Shown here piece by piece: positions 25,469 to 33,895 of a stretch of 64,000 nt of DNA (positions are counted from its first letter, which is position 1; each line of letters begins with the position of its first letter). Source of the DNA: Mesorhizobium sp. B2-1-1 (GTDB lineage Bacteria; Pseudomonadota; Alphaproteobacteria; Rhizobiales; Rhizobiaceae); NCBI RefSeq assembly GCF_006442975.2, contig NZ_CP083955.1, positions 310,001 through 374,000 on the forward strand, written 5' to 3'. The notes under the pieces were generated by a model, which saw only the letters and a list, made by a program, of their open reading frames with translations, was not told the origin of the DNA and searched no databases. Both the position numbers and the translations under genes were made by a program.

Positions 25469-26010
25469 CCCGCCGAACCTAGCGCCGAAAAGGGGCAATG
25501 GGGTCGAACTCCCTGTGTGGTTCCGGTGTTCGGATGGACTCGTGCTACAATACTAGCGTTGATTGCTTAATTTTAGACTTCACACTTCTGAAAACTTTGC
25601 ACTTCCGACGGTGATGTCATCTCGGGTCGACGCCGGTCCCCTCGACGTTTTCACGCTGCCGACGACACCGATGACAACACTGATATTGATGGGAATCGTC
25701 GACAAGCGACTTCGTCACCTGCCCTGACCGCAATCAGAGAAGACAGGCGAAACGGCTACAAACGGCACGAACCTGGGCTGCTGCCAACCCCTTACAAGCC
25801 GCGCTACACGGCGCGGCTGGCCTATACGCAAGATTTAGAAACGGCTACGCTCAAGCTGAGGGCGTTCGCCTAGCAAACCAGATCGCCGTCGAAAGCCCGA
25901 CCAGCCGGTGCTCGGCAGGCGGGTGCCTTCGACTGCGCGTCGTAGCAAGAGCCCTGTGCTCGGAAAGAATCCTGATCGCAGGCGACAGTCGTTTAAGCGG
26001 GATCATACCG
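25469..26010. other. 540-bp intergenic stretch, nothing recognised
   Basis: No frame with a family signature, good start or hairpin. An AT-rich 60-base patch (25555-25600) directly upstream of the GGDEF-EAL gene may hold its promoter. Confidence 0.3.
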
Positions 26011-26868
26011 TCACATGGATTTAGGAGCAGCGAGATATGGGATCATACCGACGCTCCGCTTCGTCGCGCCGATGGAATAGGCCATCGGAATCCTGGGAGA
26101 GTTCTTTGGCAAGCCGTACATATTCTTGCCGGCCCTCACCGCAAATGAAAAGTGCTGCCACGAAACCGTGTCATGCTCATTCAGAAAATCGAGCGTGAGC
26201 CCAGCTGAAATCAGGGCGTTCACGACATCGCTGATGGGATGAATCCACTCATAGTAGCGAGGATGCTTCAAGCGCCGGTCGTCGCCGGTATAGGTAAGTT
26301 CCTCGTTCCAGGCGAGCGGCTGAGCTATGGGTGTTCGCCAGTCGTGCTTCAACTCGAGTGCCGCGGCCTTGCGATCACACTGGAACATTAACGGATGGCC
26401 CTCAGCCATATAGAGCCGACCGCCGGGTCGCAGGAGATCGGCAACCACTCGCGCCCACCGGCCCACGTCGTCGAGCCAGTTTACCGAACCCCAAGTCACG
26501 TAAGCGACGTCAAAGGTCCGGCCAAGCGCTTCGACTGCCTCGAATAGCGGCGCTTCCACGAAGCGCACATCAGTGCCTGCCTTGGAAGCGAAATCCCGCG
26601 CAGCGGCGATGGCAGTCGGTGAAAAGTCGAGGCCGGTCACGCTGCGCGCGCCGAGATTTTTCAAGCTGATCGTGTCGAGCCCAATGTGACATTGTAGATG
26701 GATGATATCCTTGCCGACAATATTACCGAGCTCGCTCGTCTCAAGCTCATAGAGATTGGATCCCCCTGCCAGCACGTTTTCGATCTGGTAGCTGCCCGTT
26801 GTGTCAGTCGAATGCAGTTCGGCCCGATCATCCCAATTAAGGCGGTTCGTACCCAGAAACGATTCCAC
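26011..26868 (-). CDS. Class I SAM-dependent methyltransferase
   Basis: The core reads LNWDDRAELHSTDTTGSYQI, then motif I region IIHLQCHIGLDTISLKNLGA, LDFSPTAIAAARDFASKAG (acidic motif), DVAYVTWGSVNWLDD and a motif III region (LLRPGGRLYMAEGHP). The length is about 285 aa. The start is uncertain: I use the GTG at 26868 because homologues begin just before NRLNWDDRAE, but the frame stays open to 27297. The substrate is unknown; this group of rhizobial methyltransferases is uncharacterised. Confidence 0.8.
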   Translation of the reverse strand: MESFLGTNRLNWDDRAELHSTDTTGSYQIENVLAGGSNLYELETSELGNIVGKDIIHLQCHIGLDTISLKNLGARSVTGLDFSPTAIAAARDFASKAGTDVRFVEAPLFEAVEALGRTFDVAYVTWGSVNWLDDVGRWARVVADLLRPGGRLYMAEGHPLMFQCDRKAAALELKHDWRTPIAQPLAWNEELTYTGDDRRLKHPRYYEWIHPISDVVNALISAGLTLDFLNEHDTVSWQHFSFAVRAGKNMYGLPKNSPRIPMAYSIGATKRSVGMIPYLAAPKSM

Positions 26869-27354
26869 ACCCCCTCCGATCGTCAGCGCTTGCTGATGCT
26901 TGGTAAACAAATGCTTAATATCTTTGCAGCGAAAGGGCCGTGCGTCAATCTGAGGTCGGCGGACGATGTGCCAGTTCGCGAAGCCTATAATCGCGGAGAC
27001 AGCGGCGGGGTCTGAGGGAAGGTGTAGGTTGCTCGAACTGAGTTGATGATGATGCAGGCAGTTGCCGACCGCTCGCCTGGCAGTAGTTCTGCAAGCTCGG
27101 AAGAGAGCGCCAGCTGCATGCTTAACGAGGGAACAGTTTCCGCTCGTCTGCGACGACCCGCGCGGACCTGATCGGATCGGGTCGGTTTGCCTCATCAACA
27201 GCCCATCTGAGTGCCCCTCATGCCAACGAGCATCACATGATCGATTTCGGCAAGTCGGCAACGGAAGTGCTCGGATCTGAACGGGCAGCGTAGGCACGGT
27301 TCTCGCCGCCCGTCGATCAGCCCACGCTACCAGAGCTCCAACGGCGATCGCGGT
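26869..27354. other. Intergenic stretch, nothing recognised
   Basis: The methyltransferase frame stays open through most of this interval, but its reading has no conserved content. No promoter match of the EcfG type was found. Confidence 0.3.
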
Positions 27355-27500
27355 TTACAGCATCGTTAACTCGCCATCGACCACGTATTGCCTGCCGGTC
27401 ACATCTGCAGCAGCATCCGACAGCAGGAACCACGCGAAGGCTGCGGTCTTCGCCTTCTGGGGGGCCGAGAAAGTCGGCAGCATCCCCGGAACTTGCACTC
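27355..27500 (-). pseudogene. SDR oxidoreductase C-terminal fragment
   Basis: The minus frame ends KAKTAAFAWFLLSDAAADVT, then GRQYVVDGELTML stop. The pattern (FLLSD-x-A-x-xVTG, then VDGG-L) is the usual end of a classical SDR such as FabG. The Rossmann and catalytic parts are absent, so it is a remnant. Confidence 0.55.
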
Positions 27501-28206
27501 AGCATGTCGTCTCGGGAACACGAACCCCGGTTCCGCAACGCGAGCCCAGTTCGTCCCCGCGGCTACCAACCTCTACCCTGGCACGCCCCACGGCGGCATG
27601 CGCATCCCCTGAAACCTATGGTGCTCGGAGGTTCGGCATCGCAGTTGGGGAATTGAATATTGCCAAGTGAAAGGTCGTGCCGATCTGCCGGGTCGCGGGT
27701 GCCGAGGGTGCCACATCTCTTAGATAGAGAGGTCGATCCAGGCGGCTGCAACCGCGGTCTGCTAGTGGCGTCCGTCAAGAACCATGCGAGGCATGGCCGG
27801 GCCTCGCCTTGATTCCCGAGCCCGCCTCGCCATTTTGTACCTGCGTCGTGCCCTGACTTCATCCTCCGCTTGCTTGCGCGATATCTCCACCGTACCGAGC
27901 AGCATCTTTTCTGGCATGCGATTGTCGTTTGAATTTCGAGTGGCCGCCATATTGGTTCTCCGTTGTGGAAGCCGAACTTCGACTTGGCGGAAGTGTTCCC
28001 TGCGGCGCGGGATCGATGCCTCGGGAGCACTAGTTGACCACCGACGAACAAGATCGGGAAACAGAGCCGCGACGTGGCTGGTGGCGGCAGATCCAGGGCG
28101 GGCATATCATAGTTAAATGACGGCGCAGGAGCAGGATGCGATGGGGGTGCTCAGCGGCTCCCCTTAAGCTGCTGAACAAAGGCATCGGCTTGCGGAGGAC
28201 CACAGC
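27501..28206. other. 700-bp stretch without a supported gene
   Basis: A 62-codon minus frame (27762-27950, MAATRNSNDNRMPEKMLLGT, basic C-terminus) is conceivable as a small gene, but there is no ribosome site or family to support it. Confidence 0.25.
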
Positions 28207-28434
28207 ATGCGCATGCATCATCCAGCAGACATCGCCATTTATCCAACCGATCTCGAACTGCTGCAGCGGGTTCTTATCCAGTATTGTTCAGAGAGACGGT
28301 GCAGTTTGGATTCCGCCATGGCCAACGACGCAGCATGTGAGCTGATGGCGCTGTTTCAGGCCGGCATCGAGGACGAAGGCGAACTCGAACGCATCATTTC
28401 CCGTCATGACATGCCGCTTCGGATGGTGGGGTAG
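28207..28434 (+). CDS. Hypothetical 75-aa rhizobial protein
   Basis: MRMHHPADIAIYPTDLELLQ, then RVLIQYCSERRCSLDSAMAN and LMALFQAGIEDEGELERIIS. The HHPADIA-x-YPTDLELLQRV start is a familiar pattern in small uncharacterised rhizobial proteins. GGAGG stands eight bases before the ATG. It is probably a soluble helical protein. Confidence 0.65.
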   Translation: MRMHHPADIAIYPTDLELLQRVLIQYCSERRCSLDSAMANDAACELMALFQAGIEDEGELERIISRHDMPLRMVG

Positions 28435-28568
28435 GTGCCCTCCTGCCCGTGTAGTGGGCATGCTGTAGGGTCCAGGCTGCACCGCGCGGCTGGCAGGCTT
28501 ATCCCACCCGCCCCCGCAACAAGGGCGCCGGCCACCTTGGCTCGGCACGGGTGCGAGCAAATTGTTTG

Positions 28569-28769
28569 CTAAGAACAGCCATACATCGAGCCTCGGTACC
28601 GGGTAGCCTCAATCCATAGTGCGAGGGCAATAGCTGGCGACCGCCCCTTAACTTCCAAATCGCGACCTCGATAGCCGCCAGCCGCGATCCATACTGTCTT
28701 TGAACGCTGGTAGATTGTAACGCCCCGTGCGCTCGCCCAAGCGCACAGGTCTGCAAAGTCTCGCTTCAT
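28569..28769 (-). CDS. Hypothetical 66-aa protein with stress promoter
   Basis: MKRDFADLCAWASARGVTIY, then QRSKTVWIAAGGYRGRDLEV and SPAIALALWIEATRYRGSM. No family is recognised. The ATG at 28769 is supported by the EcfG-type promoter at 28803-28827, which would give a 28-base leader, and by the terminator just beyond it that isolates the gene from upstream transcription. It probably belongs to the general stress regulon. Confidence 0.6.
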   Translation of the reverse strand: MKRDFADLCAWASARGVTIYQRSKTVWIAAGGYRGRDLEVKGRSPAIALALWIEATRYRGSMYGCS

Positions 28770-28802
28770 GATTTCCCCACACGCAGCAATCGGAACGCTA
28801 TA

Positions 28803-28827
28803 AACTGCGAAGGTGGAGGTATGTTCC
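28803..28827 (-). promoter_or_regulatory. EcfG-type promoter, near-consensus
   Basis: Minus strand GGAAC, 17 bases, GTT, at the same spacing as the sites between 3.8 and 20 kb. It lies 34 bases before the 66-aa gene. Confidence 0.55.
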
Positions 28828-28835
28828 ACGATGCT

Positions 28836-28865
28836 AAAAAAGCCCGCCACCTTTCGGCGGCGGGC
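28836..28865 (-). terminator. Rho-independent terminator (minus strand)
   Basis: Stem GCCCGCC / GGCGGGC (28842-28848 with 28859-28865) followed on the minus strand by six T (28836-28841). It would stop transcription coming from the right before the promoter of the 66-aa gene. Confidence 0.75.
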
Positions 28866-29149
28866 AATCAGCGGGAACACAGCACTGAATGGGAACAGTG
28901 CGAGGGTCCAACATCGCCAGCTCGAAATCGTTCCATGCTTCGGCAGGGATCATATAGCGGTTGCTTGACGAACTTGCCGACGTTCGCCGGAAGTCAAGAA
29001 TGCCGCTGCGCTCCGCGCGCTTTCCTAGCGGATGAAAGCATAACCGCTAGGCTGCTATGCCAATGACGAGCCCCTTGCGCCGCAGATCGTCGATCTCTGC
29101 TTCATGTCTTGGCCGACGCGTTCATTTGCCCTGGCGTTGCCTATTCCAC

Positions 29150-29560
29150 GCCTTGCTCCGACTCAACGCCGATTGCGTCGCCGTCACATAGACCGCACCA
29201 TGATCCCAATTGTTCGTCTTGTGGGGAGCTTTGACGATGGCCTCTCGGTTATCCCTGTCTTTGTCCTTGCGGGCGCAGGTCTCGGTATATCGGGCGTGAA
29301 CAGGTGTGAGGCCTGTCGCGTCCGCCAGATCCACTTGGGTAATCGGGAATTCAAAATTCTCGTCAACAATGTCGCCGAAAGCCCGCATGCGCACGAAAAT
29401 TTCATATATCAGAAATCCAATGCGCGAAAAGGCGTCGCGCCTTCCCTCATCGATAATGCGTTCGCGCAACAGCCCTTCATCCTGAAGCGTGTTCCACCAG
29501 AAGGCGAGCGCGATACTAGGGCGGTCGAGAAGCAGTTCCTTCATGCGGGTGCCTGAGATC
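29150..29560 (-). pseudogene. Crp/Fnr regulator remnant
   Basis: The minus frame reads RPSIALAFWWNTLQDEGLLR, ERIIDEGRRDAFSRIGFLIY and FEFPITQVDLADATGLTPVH. This is the dimerisation helix and HTH start of a Crp/Fnr protein. The recognition helix that should follow (VNRTL...) is replaced by unrelated sequence, and the effector domain is missing in this frame. It cannot bind DNA as written. It is related to, but not a recent copy of, the intact regulator at 14875-15633. Confidence 0.6.
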
Positions 29561-29682
29561 GGCAAGGCCGGCGTTAAGGGGCACGCAGTGACGAAGCAGG
29601 ACCTGAAGTTCAGCCAGCGAGATTCGCCGAACAACTTTTCGCGACGAGAGAGGGGGCTGGCAACCCTCCACGGCGGCAGTGC

Positions 29683-30078
29683 CTACTTGCGGATGATCCA
29701 GTTTATCAAGGCGGGTTCGATCTGTTTGCGGTCGGTAAATTCCACGATCAGGCTTGTAGCCAGATCGCGCCATTTGTCTTCCGGCACTTTGGTTTCCAAA
29801 ACCAGTTTTTTGAACACTTCGCGCAGAATGTCGCAATCAAATGCGGAGATGTCGCTCGGTGCCTTTGCCGCCTGCCCGATAAATTCGGAGCACGATCCCG
29901 GCTGGCGATCTTTCTGCTGCTCATGAAGGCGCTTCAAGAGTTGGCGCGAGGCTTCGACGGCCTTCCGGGAAAAGCTCAGGCTCCGGTGAAGTTCGTCAAT
30001 CTCCAGTCCGGTACGCCGAACACTCAACCGCGCAGCCTCGACCAGCATTCGAGTGGTATCTGTTTGCGTGGCCATCAT
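29683..30078 (-). CDS. Hypothetical 131-aa helical protein
   Basis: The product begins MMATQTDTTRMLVEAARLSV and contains RRTGLEIDELHRSLSFSRKA and a C-terminal KQIEPALINWIIRK. It is soluble and highly helical. The start at 30078 is placed seven bases after GGGGAGG. No family is recognised. The minus-strand terminator at 28836-28865 could end its transcript, though that is 800 bases away. Confidence 0.5.
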   Translation of the reverse strand: MMATQTDTTRMLVEAARLSVRRTGLEIDELHRSLSFSRKAVEASRQLLKRLHEQQKDRQPGSCSEFIGQAAKAPSDISAFDCDILREVFKKLVLETKVPEDKWRDLATSLIVEFTDRKQIEPALINWIIRK

Positions 30079-30865
30079 CGCCATTCCTCCCCAGCGATGT
30101 TTGTCCAATCTAGGCACATTTGATGGGTCACTTCAATGCCGACGCCGGCGGAATTCTTGGGTGCCGGCCTGTAGGATCTTAAGGACCAGCCGTTCTTCGT
30201 CAGCCATGTCGCTTGGCAGTCAGCCATTCAGAGCGGGGCCGATTGTATGGACGGGCAGCATGATCACCATCGAGCCTGTCGTTTGGGCTACAACGGCTTG
30301 CCGAAAACAAGGAACACTCACCAAAACCGCTGCGAACACAAATCATGTACCAGGCTGCCGGCCAAGCCACCATATTAGTACCCGCCACATGAAGCGGGTA
30401 CTCAATCGACCGGCGATGAAGGGACTGGTGATCGGCGGTCGCCTTACTAATGTGACCTCGCCTGCGTTGTTTCACGCTTCAGACCTTTGCGCTTCGGAAT
30501 CAGACTTTGGTCGGGTTTGGGCGGTCCGATTCAAACCACCTGGCAAGGCGCGCCAGATGTCGACCCCAGGCGGTCACGAGCGATGCCACAGCTATCGCGA
30601 TTCTGGCGACCTAAAGGCGCCAATCCCCACAAGTTTCCGACGACAAGGCTATCACGTTACGAAAATCCCCGTTCAGCCCGAACCCGAACGGGGCGTGCAT
30701 ATTTGCTGCCACGCCAACCTGGCAATGGATTTGAATGGCAAGCCAAACCATACCGAGGACGGTCAGCGTGCGCGAGACGCCGTCCTGAATTCATGCAAGC
30801 CAGAGAAGTGGTCAGCGTCGTGAAGCGGCCGGCCTAGCGTACGTCTCCGAAAGCGGGCCTCGGCT
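30079..30865. other. 790-bp stretch without a recognised gene
   Basis: Long open frames exist on the plus strand (for example 30053-30823), but their content looks random and has no start signal. It holds an inverted repeat, CCCCGTTC (30667-30674) with GAACGGGG (30686-30693), lacking a T tract. Confidence 0.35.
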
Positions 30866-32302
30866 TTACGTGTTCGCCAGACGAATGGCGGCGACCGATA
30901 GCGGCGGCAGCGCAATTTTGAGGACCAAGCTACCGGCCTCGCTCTTGCTCGCGACCGGCTCGCTGCGAAGCTCCGAAAGATGTTTGAGTCTATCCACGGT
31001 CGGCGCGTCGAGATATTCGGGTTTGCCCATTTCTTCCCAGCGGCGCTTGGCGTTGGCGTGCTCGGCGTCGATGCGTTGCACGCAAGCCGTGGTCGCAGTC
31101 GACGCGGCTTTCAGCGTGAACAACACCTCCTCGGTCTTGATCGGATGGCGCGGCAGGGCGAAATTCGTCAGTATCAGCGTAGACGCGCCGTCGCCGCGGA
31201 CGAACCAGGCGTCGACCGTCTCGTGAGCGCCCTCGACCGGCAGCATCTCGGTGCCAGCGCCATGCAGCAATTGAAAGGCACGATAGGCCGGCTTGGCGAT
31301 GCCGTGGATGTTCAACAGTCCGAACCCGCCCTGGAAGGGCAGCGAGGGAAAATAATTCTCCTCGAAAATATCGGAGAAGGTCCAGTAGCTGTATCCCTCA
31401 ACCAGTCCGTTCGCTTCCAGAACGGTCTTGACGATGAACGCGGCGGCATAAGGGTCGTCATGCAAGGGATCGCGCGGGTTCGAGGAGGTGCACCATTCGG
31501 TATAATAGAGGGGCACGTCGCCCGCTTGCTTGCGCGCGCCTCGCGCCTCGTCGCGCAGGGCGCTGCGTTTGCTGGCGGCGAGCTGCGCTTCGGTGTCGTC
31601 GCCTGGTTGGCCGAAATCGTCCGTCGGGTAATGGTGCGTGCTGACGAAATCGGCGGGCAGGTCGCCGGTCCGGCAGAAATTCAGGAAATCCTCGATCCAC
31701 GCGTTATCGGCCGTCGCCGGACCGCCGACCCGCAACAGCTTATCGACGCCTTTGATGGCTTCGGCGGTATAGCGATAAAGCTCGAAATAGTCGCTTTGCT
31801 TGCCGCTGCCGAAGGCGGTCAGGTTCGGCTCGTTCCAGACCTCGAAGAACCATTGGCGCACCTCGTCCAGGCCGTAGCGGCCCACCCAGTGGCTCACCAG
31901 TTTGCGGATTAGCACCGCCCATTGCGCGTAGTCCTTCGGCGGCGTGACATTGGCGCGGTAGTGAAAGGCGGTCTTGTCGCCGGACGCCAGGGCGACGGGC
32001 ATGAAGCTCAATTCGACGAACGGCCTCATACCGATCGAGCGCAGATAATCGAAGATGAGATCGGCGTTGAAGAACGAATAGAACAATGTGTTGCCCTCGC
32101 CGATCAGCGTGCCCATCTCGTCGCACAATATGCCGTGGAAGCGGACATAGCGCATGCCGAGCTCATCATGCGTCCGCTTCAGTTGCGCCTGCCAGTCTGC
32201 GCGCAGGCCGAGCGTGGCGTGCCCACTGCCGATCGTGTGTTCCCAGAAATGCGGCAGTTCCGTCGCCAGTCCGTTCAGGTCACATGAAAATGTCGCCGTC
32301 AT
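30866..32302 (-). CDS. Glycoside hydrolase family 39 (beta-xylosidase-like)
   Basis: A 478-aa retaining glycosidase. The acid/base Glu is in FEVWNEPNLTAF and the nucleophile Glu in PLYYTEWCTSSN, the two strands expected of a clan-A TIM barrel. A C-terminal beta domain follows (residues ~370-478). There is no signal peptide, so it is cytoplasmic and would act on imported xylosides or related oligosaccharides. The ATG at 32302 follows AGGAG. It ends a minus-strand unit with the SDR at 32414-33223, separated by a scar of a third gene. GH39 is firm; the exact substrate is not. Confidence 0.88.
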   Translation of the reverse strand: MTATFSCDLNGLATELPHFWEHTIGSGHATLGLRADWQAQLKRTHDELGMRYVRFHGILCDEMGTLIGEGNTLFYSFFNADLIFDYLRSIGMRPFVELSFMPVALASGDKTAFHYRANVTPPKDYAQWAVLIRKLVSHWVGRYGLDEVRQWFFEVWNEPNLTAFGSGKQSDYFELYRYTAEAIKGVDKLLRVGGPATADNAWIEDFLNFCRTGDLPADFVSTHHYPTDDFGQPGDDTEAQLAASKRSALRDEARGARKQAGDVPLYYTEWCTSSNPRDPLHDDPYAAAFIVKTVLEANGLVEGYSYWTFSDIFEENYFPSLPFQGGFGLLNIHGIAKPAYRAFQLLHGAGTEMLPVEGAHETVDAWFVRGDGASTLILTNFALPRHPIKTEEVLFTLKAASTATTACVQRIDAEHANAKRRWEEMGKPEYLDAPTVDRLKHLSELRSEPVASKSEAGSLVLKIALPPLSVAAIRLANT

Positions 32303-32314
32303 GTAAGCCGCTCC

Positions 32315-32400
32315 TATCCGCCACACGACGCGCGTTGGCGATGATTGTCAGTGTGGGATTGACCACCGCGATCGAGGGAAGAAGCTCGCATCGCCGACCG
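32315..32400 (-). pseudogene. GMC oxidoreductase C-terminal scar
   Basis: The minus strand reads VGDASFFP in one frame and then PSIAVVNPTLTIIANARRVA in the next, the typical C-terminus of glucose-methanol-choline oxidoreductases. One C is missing between them. Only ~85 bases remain between the SDR and the GH39 gene, so a GMC dehydrogenase was probably deleted from this operon. Confidence 0.65.
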
Positions 32401-32413
32401 CCGTCCATTCCGA

Positions 32414-33223
32414 TCAGCCGTTGGTCGAAAAGCCAGGAAAGAGCGTCATGCCGCCATCGACGAAAAGCGTGGTACCGACAACGTAGTCGGAATCGTCGGA
32501 CGCCAGCCAGACGGCTGCCCGCGCGATGTCTTCCGGCAGGCCGATCCGCCCATACGGAATCAGCGTCAGCAGGCCCTTGAGCGCTTCGGGCGTATCCCAG
32601 GCGGAGGTATTGATGGGCGTGCGTATCGCACCGGGCGCGATGGCGTTGACGCGGATGCGTCTGGGGGCCAGCTCCTGCGCCATGCTTTCCATGAGCAGCT
32701 TGATGCCGCCCTTGGAGGTGGCGTAGTTCGCATGGCCTGCCCACGGGATTTCCTGGTGCACCGAACTCATGCAGATGATCTTGCCGGCCGCGCACGAGAC
32801 GGACGGCACCACGCCGCGCCGCAGGAACTCGCGTGTCGCAGCCTGGGCGCAAAGGAACTGGCCGGTCAGATTGACGCCGAGAACGTTAGTCCAGGTCGCC
32901 AAAGGCATGTCAGCAAACGCCGAGTCGCGTTGCAGGCCGGCATTGGCGACAAGGATGTCGATGGTGCCGAACTCGCGCATCGTGCGCTCGAACATGTCTC
33001 GAACCTGGTCTTCCATCGAGACATCGGCCATGTGGGCGATCGCCTTGCTGCCGGCCCGATGGATCTGGTCCACGACGGCGTTCGCGGCGTTCTCGTTTTC
33101 GACATAGTTCACCACCACGTCGGCGCCCGCCCGGCCAAGCGCAACGGCAACGCTCTCGCCGATGCCTGAATTAGCCCCCGTTACGATGGCTTTCTGCCGC
33201 GCCAGAGGCTTGTGATCGGACAT
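32414..33223 (-). CDS. SDR family oxidoreductase (glucose-1-dehydrogenase-like)
   Basis: A 269-aa classical SDR. It has the cofactor site VTGANSGIGESVAVALGRAG, the NAG motif (VANAGLQRD), catalytic Ser in CMSSVHQEIPW, Y-x3-K in ANYATSKGG and the C-terminal VDGGMTLFPGF. Typical length and intact. The likely role is NAD(P)-dependent oxidation of a sugar or polyol in the locus that includes the GH39 glycosidase. The substrate is inferred only from context. Confidence 0.88.
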   Translation of the reverse strand: MSDHKPLARQKAIVTGANSGIGESVAVALGRAGADVVVNYVENENAANAVVDQIHRAGSKAIAHMADVSMEDQVRDMFERTMREFGTIDILVANAGLQRDSAFADMPLATWTNVLGVNLTGQFLCAQAATREFLRRGVVPSVSCAAGKIICMSSVHQEIPWAGHANYATSKGGIKLLMESMAQELAPRRIRVNAIAPGAIRTPINTSAWDTPEALKGLLTLIPYGRIGLPEDIARAAVWLASDDSDYVVGTTLFVDGGMTLFPGFSTNG

Positions 33224-33895
33224 GGAGAACTCATTCGAAAAGAAGCTCGCCTGGAACTAAAATTATCGCCACTGCCAGGTCAGCCGGCTCCCATGAAACG
33301 CAACCGCGGACCAAAAGGTCCGGCTGGCGCCATTACAATGCGGTAACGCGCAGGAACATGAATGTGATCGCGGCTTGCGAACCAATCCAACGCTCCAATG
33401 TAAGACTGAGTCGGGAGCGCGCCGAGCGCGCACTTCAGCCGGAGCCCGAAGAAAGCATCCGACGCCCGCTATCCTCGCCACGTTCCCTGTGCGCTGCCTG
33501 TTGGGCGTGTTGTTTCTGTCTTTCAGCGCGCCGGACAAGGTGCTGAAGTTCAAGCGGGCGATCGATCAGACGGCGAAACTTGTCTTGGCATCGACCATTC
33601 GGCGACCGCCGTTTCCAGCAGCGCCGGGAGCGTCACGCTCTACGAGAACCTCGGCCTGTCGTGCCAGCCCGTTCCTTCAGCCTGGGCGCCACCCCGTTTG
33701 CTCGGTGTGAACCGTCCTTCTCATCCTCAACCCTCCTGTAGCTCCCGCAAAGCTCTCCGTCTTTTCGATCCAGCGAAGACCGCTCGGACCCAAAGCCGCC
33801 TCGTGAGGCAATCTTCCTGGCCGCACAACCGCGTCTTGTGGTATGAACAAGAACATCATCGGTTTCCAATCTGACAGTCGGACAAAGGGAGTTGA
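33224..33895. other. 670-bp intergenic stretch, nothing recognised
   Basis: It separates the minus-strand SDR from the plus-strand transporter. No credible frame. It must hold promoters for both directions, but I see no clear motif. Confidence 0.3.

Noticed and set aside
29104..29556. 150-codon plus-strand frame
   Set aside because: It is antisense to the recognisable Crp/Fnr remnant on the minus strand.
30667..30693. Rho-independent terminator at the CCCCGTTC/GAACGGGG hairpin
   Set aside because: There is no T tract on either side and no gene ending nearby; it is recorded only as an inverted repeat.
30980..31912. 310-codon plus-strand frame opposite GH39
   Set aside because: It is antisense to a glycosidase with both catalytic glutamates.
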